Positions 16,774-25,517 of a stretch of DNA of 64,000 nt are shown one piece after another. Made by a program: the position numbers and the translations under genes. How positions within the stretch are numbered: the stretch's first letter is position 1; every line of letters begins with the position of its first letter. Source of the DNA: Motilimonas cestriensis (GTDB lineage Bacteria; Pseudomonadota; Gammaproteobacteria; Enterobacterales; CBDFNC01); assembly GCF_021295315.1 (NCBI RefSeq), contig NZ_JAIMJA010000010.1, positions 100,120-164,119 of the forward strand, in the 5' to 3' direction. The notes beneath the pieces were generated by a model, which saw only the letters and a list, made by a program, of their open reading frames with translations, was not told the origin of the DNA and did not search any database.

Positions 16774-19700
16774 ATGGTTGAAAAAAGAAAGTTAACTGGA
16801 TTACGCTCTAAGCTAATGTTGGCATTTTTAATGCTAAGTATTGTGCCGTTTTCGACAATCTCAATATTGTTCTTATATTCCTACTCAAAAGACCTCACCT
16901 TACAAACCACCAGTCATTTAGTGTCAGTTCGAGAAATCAAAAAAAGCCAAGTCAGGGACTATTTTAGGGAGCTAAAACAGCAAGCGAGCCTTTTTTCCCA
17001 ATCCGACTTTGCCAAAGCCTCTATCGGCCGGTTTTATGGCTTTAGTGCCGCTTTTGAACGCTTAGGCCCAACCATAGAAAGCTCTCGGGTGACAGCGCAA
17101 CAGTTATACGAACCGGGTGGTTGGGACAAATATAAAGTGCCTGAGCAAGCTAGCGAGGAACAAAGAAAATTTAAATCCATTGAACAAGGCGATGGCTTAT
17201 ACAAAAGAGTGCACCTTCGCTACCACAAAGAATATGCCAAATTAGTTCGAGAGTCTGACTTTTCGGATATTCTACTCGTCGATGAAACAGGTAACGTGGT
17301 TTATTCCGTTACCAAGCAAGCCAACTGGGGAACCAATTTAATCAGTGGTCAGTATAAAACCACCGCCCTAGCTGACACCTTTCAAAAGCTAAAAGTACAA
17401 ATGGATCAGGTGAAAAACCCTTCCGAGCTGTATCACTTCTCTGATTTTTCCCTCAATCCCCTGACTAATGAGGTTGTTGCTTACCTCAGCTTGCCAATCA
17501 TGCAGCACTCTTATGTCCGCGGCGTGATTATTTTTGAGATATCCAACAAAGGCCTAAATGCCTTGATGAGCGATCGCGAAGGGTTAGGTAAAACAGGTGA
17601 AACCTTTATTGTTGGGTCCGATAACAAACTCCGATCTGACCTGTCTTTAACACCTGAATATTCGGTGCTCAATAGTTTTACCAACAGCCAATATCAACTG
17701 TCTTCTTCACCTGTCTCTGATGCACTTAATGGTAAAAGCGGTGCCGGTCGATTTGGCAGTTACCGCCAGGAAGAAGTACTAGCGGCCTACACAAAAATAA
17801 ATATTTTCGGCCAGTCATGGGCGCTGATCTCCGAAATATCCGTCGATGAAGCCTTTGCCCTCACTCGTCAACTAGAGAAACTGGTACTGTCATTTGCGTT
17901 TTTCTCCGTATTACTATTTGTGATGTTTTCACGTTGGCTATCTAACACCATTACCGCGCCCTTGTTAAACCTAACTTGGTCAGCAGAGCTGGTGGCGGCC
18001 GGAGACTTAGAAAAACCGATCCGAGGAGCTAACCCAGAAGGCGATGAAATTTGCCGATTAGCCCATAGCTTTGCCCACATGCAATATTCAGTGCGGGAAA
18101 AACTGCAACTGATTAACCAGCAAAAACAAGAGTTAGAAAGCCAAGTTGAATTGATCCAAAAACAAAACGAAGAGTTGCAACAGGCCGATAAACTAAAAGA
18201 TGAGTTTCTCGCCAACACCTCTCATGAGCTGAGAACGCCGATCCACGGTATCGTCGGCATGGCAGAGTCCATGATTGCTGGTAGCGCAGGTGAACTCAGC
18301 GAGTCACAAAGGCAGCAGTTATCATTAATTATTCGCAGCAGTGAAGGCTTAGCGCGCTTAGTTAATGACTTACTTGATTACCATAAAATGCGTTACGGCC
18401 AACTGCCGATAAAAATGCAAGCGATTGATTTGAAATCCGTTATAAATCTGGTATTTGAATTATGTCACCATTTAACGGGTAATAAACCGCTGCGCTTGAT
18501 CAACCAATGTCCAGATGATCTTCCGGTAGTGTATGCGGATGAGCTACGTCTTGAGCAAGTGCTCTATAATTTGATTGGTAACGCAATTAAGTACACCCCT
18601 GAAGGCAAGGTGGTACTCGGTGTCGAAGCCTATGAACACGAGCTACGCATTACTATCACCGATACCGGCATTGGCATGAATGAAGCTCAGTTAAAGCATA
18701 TTTTTGAGCCTCTGGTACAAATTCGTAACAGCCGTAATCATGCTAAAGCAGGCTATGGTTTAGGTTTATCGGTCAGTAAACAATTAGTGAGCTTGATGCA
18801 AGGCGAGCTAACCGTCACCAGTAAACCTGATTTAGGTTCGGTGTTCAGTTTTACGCTGCCGATACACGAAAACCAAGATATTTCACCTTTAGTGGTGTCT
18901 GAAAACCCACAGCATCATTTATTGTTAGACGAGCCTGTTGATCTAAAAATAAATAACTTTGTTGAAAAAACAGTCAAACCATTGGAAGTATCTGATCAAG
19001 CGAACACTATTTTAGTGGTCGATGATGAAGTGATTAACTTACAGATCATGCAAAATCTGTTGAGCTTGCAGGGTTATCAGGTGTATTGCTGCCAAGATGG
19101 CCAAGAAGCCCTCGCGGTGCTCGACGTTGAACAGCCTGATTTATTGTTGGTTGACGTGATGATGCCAACCATGACGGGATTTGAACTTTGCCATAAGGTG
19201 CGAGAAAAATACGACCGCTTAACCCTACCAGTGATCTTTTTAACCGCTCTGAATCAACCTAAAGACTTATTAGAGGGCTTTGAAGCAGGTGCCAACGATT
19301 ATTTAGTAAAACCATTTTGTAAAGATGAACTATATGCGCGTATTAATGCGCACATTCAAGCAAAATTAGCTAACGATCATCGCATTGAAAACACGCTGCT
19401 GAAGCAGGAAATTTCGCAACACATCGATACGCAACAAGGGTTACAAAACACCCAAACCAAACTATTAACGATGCTGGAGCAGGCAGACGAAGCCCTACTC
19501 GGTATTACCAGTGAGGGGATAATTGATTTTGTCAGTACCGGGGCCGAAAGCTTGTTTGAGCTAGAACGAGAACTGTTAATCAATACCCATATCGACAGGC
19601 TGTTGATGACGCCCTTTAAGGCACAACTTGAAGCCAATCATGATCCTGAAAGTGAAACCCAAGAATTTGAATTGGCATGTAAAAATGCTAATGGGCCATT

Positions 19701-20274
19701 TGCTGAAAAAGTGACTATTTCGCCGGCAACCTTTGGTCAAAAACGCGGTTGGAGCCTTATTTTTCATTGCATGCCAGAAAACAGCCAAAGCTTAACCGGG
19801 CGGCATAGTAATGAAAAAGTGCAAGCATTAACCAGTGCGATCACTTCTTTATCTAAGTATGTTTTAACGACCGATCAGCAATTGATTAACGAGCTGCGTG
19901 CGTTAGGGCCGGATTTTTCTTTATTAGCCGATAAGCTCAGTGTTGATAATGATGGCGATAGACTCCGTAACCAAATAGTTGAAACCATGAAAACCGCTCT
20001 TGAGCTATGGCAAGACTCGACTGGCGAAGGGAAAATAGAACTGGCCGAAAAAAGTAAGCTATGGCGTGTTTATTTAGACCGCAGCTCACTACAAACTCGC
20101 ACCCTAGATAAGTACTTACAAATTGATACTCTGCCCAAATCACCGCGCTGGCGTACTGTATTGAGCACCGCGGAGTATGTACTATCACACTGTAAATTAA
20201 GTGACCCAGATCGCGAAAAACTTGAGCAAGCTAAAGTGGCGCTACGCACTCAAGTCAATAAATCGGAAAGCTAA
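16774..20274 (+). CDS. chiS: ChiS-type hybrid sensor kinase / DNA-binding chitin regulator
   Basis: A 1166-residue protein laid out like Vibrio ChiS. Order: TM1 (about 13-33), periplasmic sensor (34-368), TM2 (about 370-390), HAMP, coiled coil, HisKA with H484 (ANTSHELRTPIHG), HATPase, a receiver domain with D794 (LLLVDVMMPTMTGFEL), a PAS-like segment (about 890-990), and a C-terminal region containing LWRVYLDRSSLQTRTLDKYL and LPKSPRWRTVLSTAEYVL. In V. cholerae this C-terminal part is a non-canonical DNA-binding domain that activates the chitobiose operon directly. The binding-protein gene follows, and in Vibrio that protein holds ChiS inactive without chitin oligosaccharides. Only the weak GGAG 14 nt upstream supports ATG 16774. 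Confidence 0.9.
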   Translation: MVEKRKLTGLRSKLMLAFLMLSIVPFSTISILFLYSYSKDLTLQTTSHLVSVREIKKSQVRDYFRELKQQASLFSQSDFAKASIGRFYGFSAAFERLGPTIESSRVTAQQLYEPGGWDKYKVPEQASEEQRKFKSIEQGDGLYKRVHLRYHKEYAKLVRESDFSDILLVDETGNVVYSVTKQANWGTNLISGQYKTTALADTFQKLKVQMDQVKNPSELYHFSDFSLNPLTNEVVAYLSLPIMQHSYVRGVIIFEISNKGLNALMSDREGLGKTGETFIVGSDNKLRSDLSLTPEYSVLNSFTNSQYQLSSSPVSDALNGKSGAGRFGSYRQEEVLAAYTKINIFGQSWALISEISVDEAFALTRQLEKLVLSFAFFSVLLFVMFSRWLSNTITAPLLNLTWSAELVAAGDLEKPIRGANPEGDEICRLAHSFAHMQYSVREKLQLINQQKQELESQVELIQKQNEELQQADKLKDEFLANTSHELRTPIHGIVGMAESMIAGSAGELSESQRQQLSLIIRSSEGLARLVNDLLDYHKMRYGQLPIKMQAIDLKSVINLVFELCHHLTGNKPLRLINQCPDDLPVVYADELRLEQVLYNLIGNAIKYTPEGKVVLGVEAYEHELRITITDTGIGMNEAQLKHIFEPLVQIRNSRNHAKAGYGLGLSVSKQLVSLMQGELTVTSKPDLGSVFSFTLPIHENQDISPLVVSENPQHHLLLDEPVDLKINNFVEKTVKPLEVSDQANTILVVDDEVINLQIMQNLLSLQGYQVYCCQDGQEALAVLDVEQPDLLLVDVMMPTMTGFELCHKVREKYDRLTLPVIFLTALNQPKDLLEGFEAGANDYLVKPFCKDELYARINAHIQAKLANDHRIENTLLKQEISQHIDTQQGLQNTQTKLLTMLEQADEALLGITSEGIIDFVSTGAESLFELERELLINTHIDRLLMTPFKAQLEANHDPESETQEFELACKNANGPFAEKVTISPATFGQKRGWSLIFHCMPENSQSLTGRHSNEKVQALTSAITSLSKYVLTTDQQLINELRALGPDFSLLADKLSVDNDGDRLRNQIVETMKTALELWQDSTGEGKIELAEKSKLWRVYLDRSSLQTRTLDKYLQIDTLPKSPRWRTVLSTAEYVLSHCKLSDPDREKLEQAKVALRTQVNKSES

Positions 20275-20286
20275 AACCCCCTCGCT

Positions 20287-20318
20287 CCTGATCTCATCGC
20301 AAGCTAGGTGAGATCAGG
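20287..20318 (+). terminator. Hairpin downstream of chiS
   Basis: A perfect 10-bp stem (CCTGATCTCA / TGAGATCAGG) with a 12-nt loop begins 13 bp after the chiS stop. It lacks a clear T tract, so it may be a weak terminator or an mRNA 3'-end stabiliser. Confidence 0.55.
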
Positions 20319-20374
20319 ATCACAACTTTGTTACCTATCAATATCGCTGCGTCTTCATCGATTCGACATTTCTA

Positions 20375-20390
20375 TGTGATCACTCTCACA
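20375..20390 (+). promoter_or_regulatory. CRP (cAMP receptor protein) binding site
   Basis: TGTGATCACTCTCACA matches the CRP consensus TGTGA-N6-TCACA at every conserved base. It lies in the 441-bp gap between chiS and the binding-protein gene, 326 bp before that ATG. The V. cholerae chitobiose operon is CRP-controlled, so carbon-catabolite control of the uptake operon here is a natural reading. I could not fix a -10/-35 pair with confidence. Confidence 0.82.
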
Positions 20391-20501
20391 AACGTTTCAC
20401 TATCGTGCAAAAAACCAACAAAAAAGAATTCTTTATTTGCAGCAAGAAAAAACCTATCTAGTTGTTTTTTATGAATTTACCTATAAAAAGTACGGGATTA
20501 A

Positions 20502-20517
20502 CGTGAGTTGCTTCACG
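20502..20517. promoter_or_regulatory. Second palindrome in the chitin-oligosaccharide promoter region
   Basis: CGTGAGTTGCTTCACG has half-sites CGTGA and TCACG separated by 6 bp, the same geometry as the CRP site 127 bp upstream but with C/G at the outer positions. It may be a weaker CRP site or the site of another regulator such as ChiS or SlmA. The remainder of 20275-20715 shows only the hairpins listed separately. Confidence 0.4.
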
Positions 20518-20642
20518 CTTAACGAAATCGACGACGAAAACATTTGCGTGTTGCCGCCGAAATTGGTGTTATATAGCTCGTTGGTGACAAACATTAATCG
20601 AGTCATTTGTTGATAAGACAATGGAACTCAAAAAACCAGCGG

Positions 20643-20669
20643 TTGGACAAGTGGAAGTCCAAAAGGACT
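20643..20669 (+). promoter_or_regulatory. Mutually exclusive hairpins in the binding-protein gene leader
   Basis: TTGGAC (20643-20648) can pair with GTCCAA (20657-20662), while AGTCC (20656-20660) can instead pair with GGACT (20665-20669) around an AAAA loop. The two stems share the middle strand, so only one can form. They end about 46 nt before the ATG at 20716. Confidence 0.4.
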
Positions 20670-20715
20670 AAAATTTGTTCGCTTCTCATATACAAGGAAT
20701 GGAAAAGGAATTGTT

Positions 20716-22392
20716 ATGCTTGCTAAGTTAACTAAGATTTCTACCGCAGTAGCAATGGGTGCTACTATGATCGCAGGAGCTATCTCTGCTCCAGCAATGG
20801 CTGCTGATAAAGCAACCCTAACACTAGTTTCTGAATTGAAGCCTGCTTGGGTTCGTAACTTCAACCCACTTACTGTAACTTCACGTCTTGCTACAACTAA
20901 CCAGTTCATTTACGAGCCACTACTTATCGTAAACGAAATCAAAGGTGGTGCTGTTGAGTACCGTCTAGCAAACAAACACTACTTCTCTGACGACCTAAAA
21001 ACTGTTTTCTTTGAACTGAAAAAAGACGTTAAATGGTCTGACGGTCAAGCATTCAACGCAGACGACGTAGTTTACTCTCTAGGTCTAGCAGCAGCTGGCG
21101 GCGCATTTGACGTTGCAGGTATCGGTTCTAAAATCGCTGGTGTTAAAAAAGTTGACGACTTTAAAGTTGCTGTTGAGCTTTCTGAAGTAAACACAGGTGT
21201 TGTTTCTGAAATCGTTCGCGCACCAATCGTTGCTGAGCACATCTTCTCTAAGCAAGCTGACCTAGCTACGTTTGCTAACGAAAACCCAGTAGGTACTGGT
21301 CCTTTCACTGAAGTTGATACTTTTACTCCACAGCTTTACGTTCAATGTCGTAACCCTAACTACTACGAGAACGATAAACTAGCTGTTGACTGTATCAAAA
21401 TGCCACAGCTTGCTAACAACGATCAGCTACTTGCAGCTGCAATCAAAGGCGACCTAGATTGGACTTCAGCGTTCATTCCAGATATCGACCGTGTACTTGT
21501 TAGCCAAAACAAACATTACCACTACTGGTTCCCAGCAGCGGGTTCAGCATCTTTCATGCTTAACTTCAAAACGCCTAACAAAGACAATGCTAAAGCATTC
21601 AACGACGTAAACTTCCGTCGTGCATTCTCTATGGCTCTTGACCGTCAAGCTATCGTAGACATCGCTGGTTACGGTTACTGGTCAGTAAACGAATACCCAG
21701 ATGCACTAGGTGACCAATTCAAAGCTTGGGCTAACCCAGATGTTTCTGCTAAGTACGGTAAGTACAGCAAGTTCAACATCGAAGGCGCTAAAGCACTGCT
21801 TAAAGAAGCTGGCTACAAAGATGTTGATGGCGACGGTTTCGTAGAAAACAAAGACGGTTCTAAGATTGAATTTAAAATCCTAGTACCAAATGGCTGGTCT
21901 GACTTCGTAAACACAGTACAAATCGGTGTTGAAGGTCTACAAGAAGTAGGTATCAACGCAAGTGTTTCTACTCCTGAGTTCTCTATCCTAAACGAAAAAG
22001 TTATGGCTGCTGACTTCGATGCTCAGTTCTCTAACTACTTCGCAGGTCCAGATCCATACATGTACTACAACACTGCTTTCCATTCAGAGCAAATGGACAA
22101 AGCACGTTTCGGTGGCCACCACAATGTTGATAAAGAGCTAGATAAACTTATCGATGGCTTCAACAAAACAGGCGACCAAGATGAGAAGCTAAAAATTGTT
22201 TACCAAATCCAAGAGAAAATTGGGTCTAACCAAACAACTATGGCTGCTATGAGCACGAACTACAATTACCAGTACAACACTAAGCGTTTCACTGGTTGGT
22301 TCAACGAAAGCAACCCGCAAGCACGTCCAGTAGTATGGCCTGATACGCCAGAGCGTCTACTTCACGTACTAAATCTTAAGCCAGTTAAATAA
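20716..22392 (+). CDS. cbp: Chitin-oligosaccharide binding protein (ABC family 5 solute-binding protein)
   Basis: A 558-residue periplasmic binding protein of the peptide/opine/chito-oligosaccharide family (SBP_bac_5). A Sec signal peptide of about 29 residues ends ISAPAMA|AD. Family signatures include TSRLATTNQFIYEPLL, DVKWSDGQAFNADDVVYSL, NPVGTGPFT, and NVNFRRAFSMALDRQAI near the middle. The position right after chiS identifies it as the CBP (VC0620-like), which delivers (GlcNAc)n to the permease and in Vibrio also controls ChiS. AAAGGAA lies before the ATG. Codon choice is strikingly uniform (Leu CTA, Arg CGT, Gly GGT), unlike chiS, as expected for a very abundant protein. Confidence 0.88.
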   Translation: MLAKLTKISTAVAMGATMIAGAISAPAMAADKATLTLVSELKPAWVRNFNPLTVTSRLATTNQFIYEPLLIVNEIKGGAVEYRLANKHYFSDDLKTVFFELKKDVKWSDGQAFNADDVVYSLGLAAAGGAFDVAGIGSKIAGVKKVDDFKVAVELSEVNTGVVSEIVRAPIVAEHIFSKQADLATFANENPVGTGPFTEVDTFTPQLYVQCRNPNYYENDKLAVDCIKMPQLANNDQLLAAAIKGDLDWTSAFIPDIDRVLVSQNKHYHYWFPAAGSASFMLNFKTPNKDNAKAFNDVNFRRAFSMALDRQAIVDIAGYGYWSVNEYPDALGDQFKAWANPDVSAKYGKYSKFNIEGAKALLKEAGYKDVDGDGFVENKDGSKIEFKILVPNGWSDFVNTVQIGVEGLQEVGINASVSTPEFSILNEKVMAADFDAQFSNYFAGPDPYMYYNTAFHSEQMDKARFGGHHNVDKELDKLIDGFNKTGDQDEKLKIVYQIQEKIGSNQTTMAAMSTNYNYQYNTKRFTGWFNESNPQARPVVWPDTPERLLHVLNLKPVK

Positions 22393-22411
22393 TTAACTGA
22401 CTAAGACATCA

Positions 22412-22440
22412 AGCCTCTCCCCCGGGAGGGGCTTTACTTT
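22412..22440 (+). terminator. Intra-operon terminator/attenuator after the binding-protein gene
   Basis: AGCCTCTCCC pairs with GGGAGGGGCT (one G-T pair, 2-nt formal loop) and is followed by TTTACTTT. It sits 20 bp after the cbp stop and 112 bp before the first permease. Such a partial stop is a known way to make binding protein in excess over the membrane components. Confidence 0.6.
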
Positions 22441-22551
22441 AACGTAAACCTTCTAATTCGACCTTTTTTACACTCGCGTATCCCCTTTTGGATACATACC
22501 TGGTAACAGCTAGAGTGGCCCGAATGGAAGCAAATAAATAGGTGTAGAGAT

Positions 22552-23532
22552 ATGGGATTTATATTAAGACGTCTCGTCTTTTACTTTGGTGCCTTTTTGG
22601 TAGCCGTTGTAATTAACTTTTTCTTACCGCGCATGATGCCCGGTGATCCAGTCGATGCGATGCTTGCACAAGGTGCAAGATTTACAGCAGAGCAAATCGC
22701 AAACTTGCGATTAACTTTTGGTGTCGACCAACCCCTTTATGAACAATTCTTTACTTACTTAGGTGATGTATTTACCCTTCAGCTAGGTAACTCAACGTTC
22801 TTCAGTAACATGCCTGTATCAGAAGTACTGGCTAACGCGTTTGGTTGGACCTTATTTTTAACAGGTACAGCGACTATTTTAGCGTTTATGTTCGGTGCAA
22901 CCTTAGGTATTCTTGCTGCATGGTATCGTGGTGGTAAATTTGACAGCTTAGCTTCACCGCTGTCTTTAGTACTACAAGCAACCCCACAGCTGGTTTTTGG
23001 TATCGTAGTATTATTTTCTTTAGGTGTAACTTGGGACTTAATTCCTATCAGTTATGCTTACGATCCAGAGCTAACGCCTGACTACACTTCATGGGAATTC
23101 ATCAAGAACGTACTTCACCATGCGGTAGGCCCTATCTTCTGTATCTTCATTGTACAGCTAGGTGGCTTCTTAGTGCCTATGCGTAATAACATGATCAACT
23201 TACTTAACGAAGACTACATCACCATGGGTAAGGCGAAAGGCCTATCAAATATCCGCGTGATGTTAAACTACGGTGCACGTAACGCTATCTTACCAAGTGT
23301 AACCGCCCTATCTATGGCATTAGGCTTTGTTGTCGGTGGCGCACTGGTTGTTGAGGTTATCTTCAACTACCAAGGTTTAGGTTCGGTGCTTTACAACGCC
23401 ATTATCAACCGTGACTATCAACTCATCCAAGGTCAGTTACTTATCATGACAGTGTTCATGCTAGCGTTTAACTTCTTAGCCGATGTGTTGTATGTATTCT
23501 TAGATCCTCGTCTTCGTAAAGGTGGTAAATAA
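22552..23532 (+). CDS. ABC transporter permease, DppB/OppB type (chitin oligosaccharides)
   Basis: A 326-residue permease with six transmembrane segments. The N terminus GFILRRLVFYFGAFLVAVVINFFLPRMMPGDPVDAML is typical of DppB-type subunits, and the EAA loop reads MGKAKGLSNIRVMLNYGARNAILP. It forms the channel together with the next permease. GGTGTAGAGAT lies before ATG 22552. The gene corresponds in order to VC0619 of the Vibrio chitobiose operon. Confidence 0.87.
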   Translation: MGFILRRLVFYFGAFLVAVVINFFLPRMMPGDPVDAMLAQGARFTAEQIANLRLTFGVDQPLYEQFFTYLGDVFTLQLGNSTFFSNMPVSEVLANAFGWTLFLTGTATILAFMFGATLGILAAWYRGGKFDSLASPLSLVLQATPQLVFGIVVLFSLGVTWDLIPISYAYDPELTPDYTSWEFIKNVLHHAVGPIFCIFIVQLGGFLVPMRNNMINLLNEDYITMGKAKGLSNIRVMLNYGARNAILPSVTALSMALGFVVGGALVVEVIFNYQGLGSVLYNAIINRDYQLIQGQLLIMTVFMLAFNFLADVLYVFLDPRLRKGGK

Positions 23533-23534
23533 TT

Positions 23535-24458
23535 ATGGGTTTTATCAATCTTTTAACTCGTAACAAAAAGGCACTGTTTGGCCTTTGTATTGTCGGGTTC
23601 TTTATTCTAACTTCGATTTTTGCGCCGTTCATTACCGAATATAATGCGGCTAAACGCGTAACAGGCTCACACGTAGCCCCAAGCCAAGAACACGTTTTAG
23701 GCTCTACTCGTATGGGTCGTGACGTATTTGCGCAAACCTTATACGGCGGTCGCGTGTCACTGGCTGTTGGTTTTGGCGCAGGTATCATCGTAGTAGCAAT
23801 GGCCGTTGCCATTGGTATTACAGCGGGTTATTTCGGTGGTATTATTGACGAAGTATTAAGCTCGCTAATGAACATCATGCTGGTTATCCCGCAGCTACCG
23901 CTATTGATGGTACTGGCCGCCTTTATTGGGGAGGTTAGTCCGATGGTTATCGCGATGATAATCGGTCTCACGTCCTGGGCGTGGGGGGCACGCGTTGTTC
24001 GCTCTCAAACCTTAGCGGTACGTGAAAAAGAGTTTGTAGTAGCCGCTCAAGTACTGGGTGAGCCTTCATGGCGCATCATCTTGATTGAAATTCTACCTAA
24101 CTTAGTTTCAATCATCGGTGCAAGTTTCATTGGCTCGGTAATCTACGCCATCATGACCCAAGCTACACTTGAGTTCCTAGGCCTAGGTGACCCAACGTCT
24201 GTGACTTGGGGTACGCAGTTATTTAACATGCAAAAAACCTCAGCTATTCACATCGGTGCATACTGGGAAGTGTTTTCTCCAATTGTTGTAATCGCTTGTG
24301 TAGGTGCTGGTCTTGCCCTATTAAACTTCGCGGTTGATGAAATTGCTAACCCACAACTACGTTCGCACGTTGGTCTTAAACGTTGGAAGCAAATCACAGC
24401 ACAAAAAGAAGCAGAAGCAGCACAAGAAGCAACAGCACAACAAGGAGCAGCATCATGA
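23535..24458 (+). CDS. ABC transporter permease, DppC/OppC type (chitin oligosaccharides)
   Basis: A 307-residue second permease, starting 2 bp after the first. It has the OppC_N-type N-terminal helix (ALFGLCIVGFFILTSIFAPFITEY), then GSTRMGRDVFAQTLYGGRVSL, and the EAA loop VVAAQVLGEPSWRIILIEILPNL. The last 20 residues are low-complexity (Gln/Glu/Ala) from a stretch of gcagaa/caacaa codons. Its stop overlaps the start of the first ATPase (ATGA). Confidence 0.87.
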   Translation: MGFINLLTRNKKALFGLCIVGFFILTSIFAPFITEYNAAKRVTGSHVAPSQEHVLGSTRMGRDVFAQTLYGGRVSLAVGFGAGIIVVAMAVAIGITAGYFGGIIDEVLSSLMNIMLVIPQLPLLMVLAAFIGEVSPMVIAMIIGLTSWAWGARVVRSQTLAVREKEFVVAAQVLGEPSWRIILIEILPNLVSIIGASFIGSVIYAIMTQATLEFLGLGDPTSVTWGTQLFNMQKTSAIHIGAYWEVFSPIVVIACVGAGLALLNFAVDEIANPQLRSHVGLKRWKQITAQKEAEAAQEATAQQGAAS

Positions 24459-25498
24459 GCGTAAACCAAGCTAACGCATCTGTTCATGATAAAACAGATA
24501 TTCAACTTTCTGTCCGTAACCTTTGTGTTGATTACATTACCAGTAATGGCGATGTACGTGCAGTAAGTAACGTTTCATTTGATATCGGTCGCGGTGAAGT
24601 TTTTGGCCTAGCGGGTGAGTCAGGTTGTGGTAAATCGACGGTTGCCTTCTCGGTATGTCGTTTACATAAGCCACCAGCGTTTATTTCAGCTGGTGAAATC
24701 ATCTTTAACGGCAAAGATATCCTTAAGTTTGATGATGAACAGCTTCGTCAATACCGCTGGAAAGAATCAGCCATGGTATTCCAAAGTGCAATGAATAGCT
24801 TAAACCCTGTTCTAACACTGGAAGAGCAGTTCTGTGATGTGCTATTAGCTCACACTAACATGACGCGCCAAGAGTGTATTAAACGTGCAGGCCAGCTACT
24901 TGAAGTGGTTGACATTCATCCTAGCCGTTTATCAGACTACCCACACCAGTTCTCTGGTGGTATGCGTCAACGTCTTGTTATTGCGATTGCATTAGCACTT
25001 AACGCAAAACTGATCATCATGGATGAACCAACAACAGCACTTGATGTGGTGGTTCAGCGTGAAATTTTACAGAAAATCTATCAGTTAAAAGAAGAGTTTG
25101 GCTTCTCTATCCTCTTCATTACGCACGATATCAGCTTGATGGTCGAGTTCTGTGACCGCATTGGTATCATGTACGCTGGTGAGCTTGCAGAAGTGGCACC
25201 CGCGAAAAACATTTTAACTAAACCTAACCATCCTTACACTGAAGGTTTAGGTAATGCGTTCCCTCCTCTACACGGTGAGAAAAAACGCCTTGTTGGTATT
25301 CCAGGTACACCATTGAACCTGTTTGAAGTGCCAGTAGGCTGTCGTTTCCAAGCGCGTTGTCCGTACGTTAAAGACATCTGCCGTAAAGAGTACTGTACGT
25401 TAACTGAAGTTGCCCCGGGTGAGTTCTCAGCTTGTCATCTACATAAAGATGGCATCGTTGATATCATCGCGTTAGAAAAGCAACCGGTTCAGGGCTAG
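24455..25498 (+). CDS. ABC transporter ATP-binding protein, DppD type
   Basis: A 347-residue ATPase: Walker A GESGCGKST, Q loop FQSAMNSLNP, signature FSGGMRQR, Walker B LIIMDEPTTALD, and H loop FITHDISLM. The C-terminal oligopeptide-transporter extension carries the Cys cluster C-x5-C... (CRFQARCPYVKDICRKEYC), which in Dpp/Opp ATPases binds a 4Fe-4S cluster. The start is ATG 24455 with AAGGAG 9 nt upstream, overlapping the permease stop; the open frame upstream of it is the antisense-free shadow of the permease tail. Confidence 0.88.
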   Translation: MSVNQANASVHDKTDIQLSVRNLCVDYITSNGDVRAVSNVSFDIGRGEVFGLAGESGCGKSTVAFSVCRLHKPPAFISAGEIIFNGKDILKFDDEQLRQYRWKESAMVFQSAMNSLNPVLTLEEQFCDVLLAHTNMTRQECIKRAGQLLEVVDIHPSRLSDYPHQFSGGMRQRLVIAIALALNAKLIIMDEPTTALDVVVQREILQKIYQLKEEFGFSILFITHDISLMVEFCDRIGIMYAGELAEVAPAKNILTKPNHPYTEGLGNAFPPLHGEKKRLVGIPGTPLNLFEVPVGCRFQARCPYVKDICRKEYCTLTEVAPGEFSACHLHKDGIVDIIALEKQPVQG

Positions 25499-25517
25499 TA
25501 GGATTGAGAGAAGCATT

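Noticed and set aside
20543..20575. Possible -35/-10 pair (TTGCG and TATATA) before cbp
   Set aside because: The spacing is 20 bp or more or 13 bp or less for every combination, so no sigma70 promoter is claimed.
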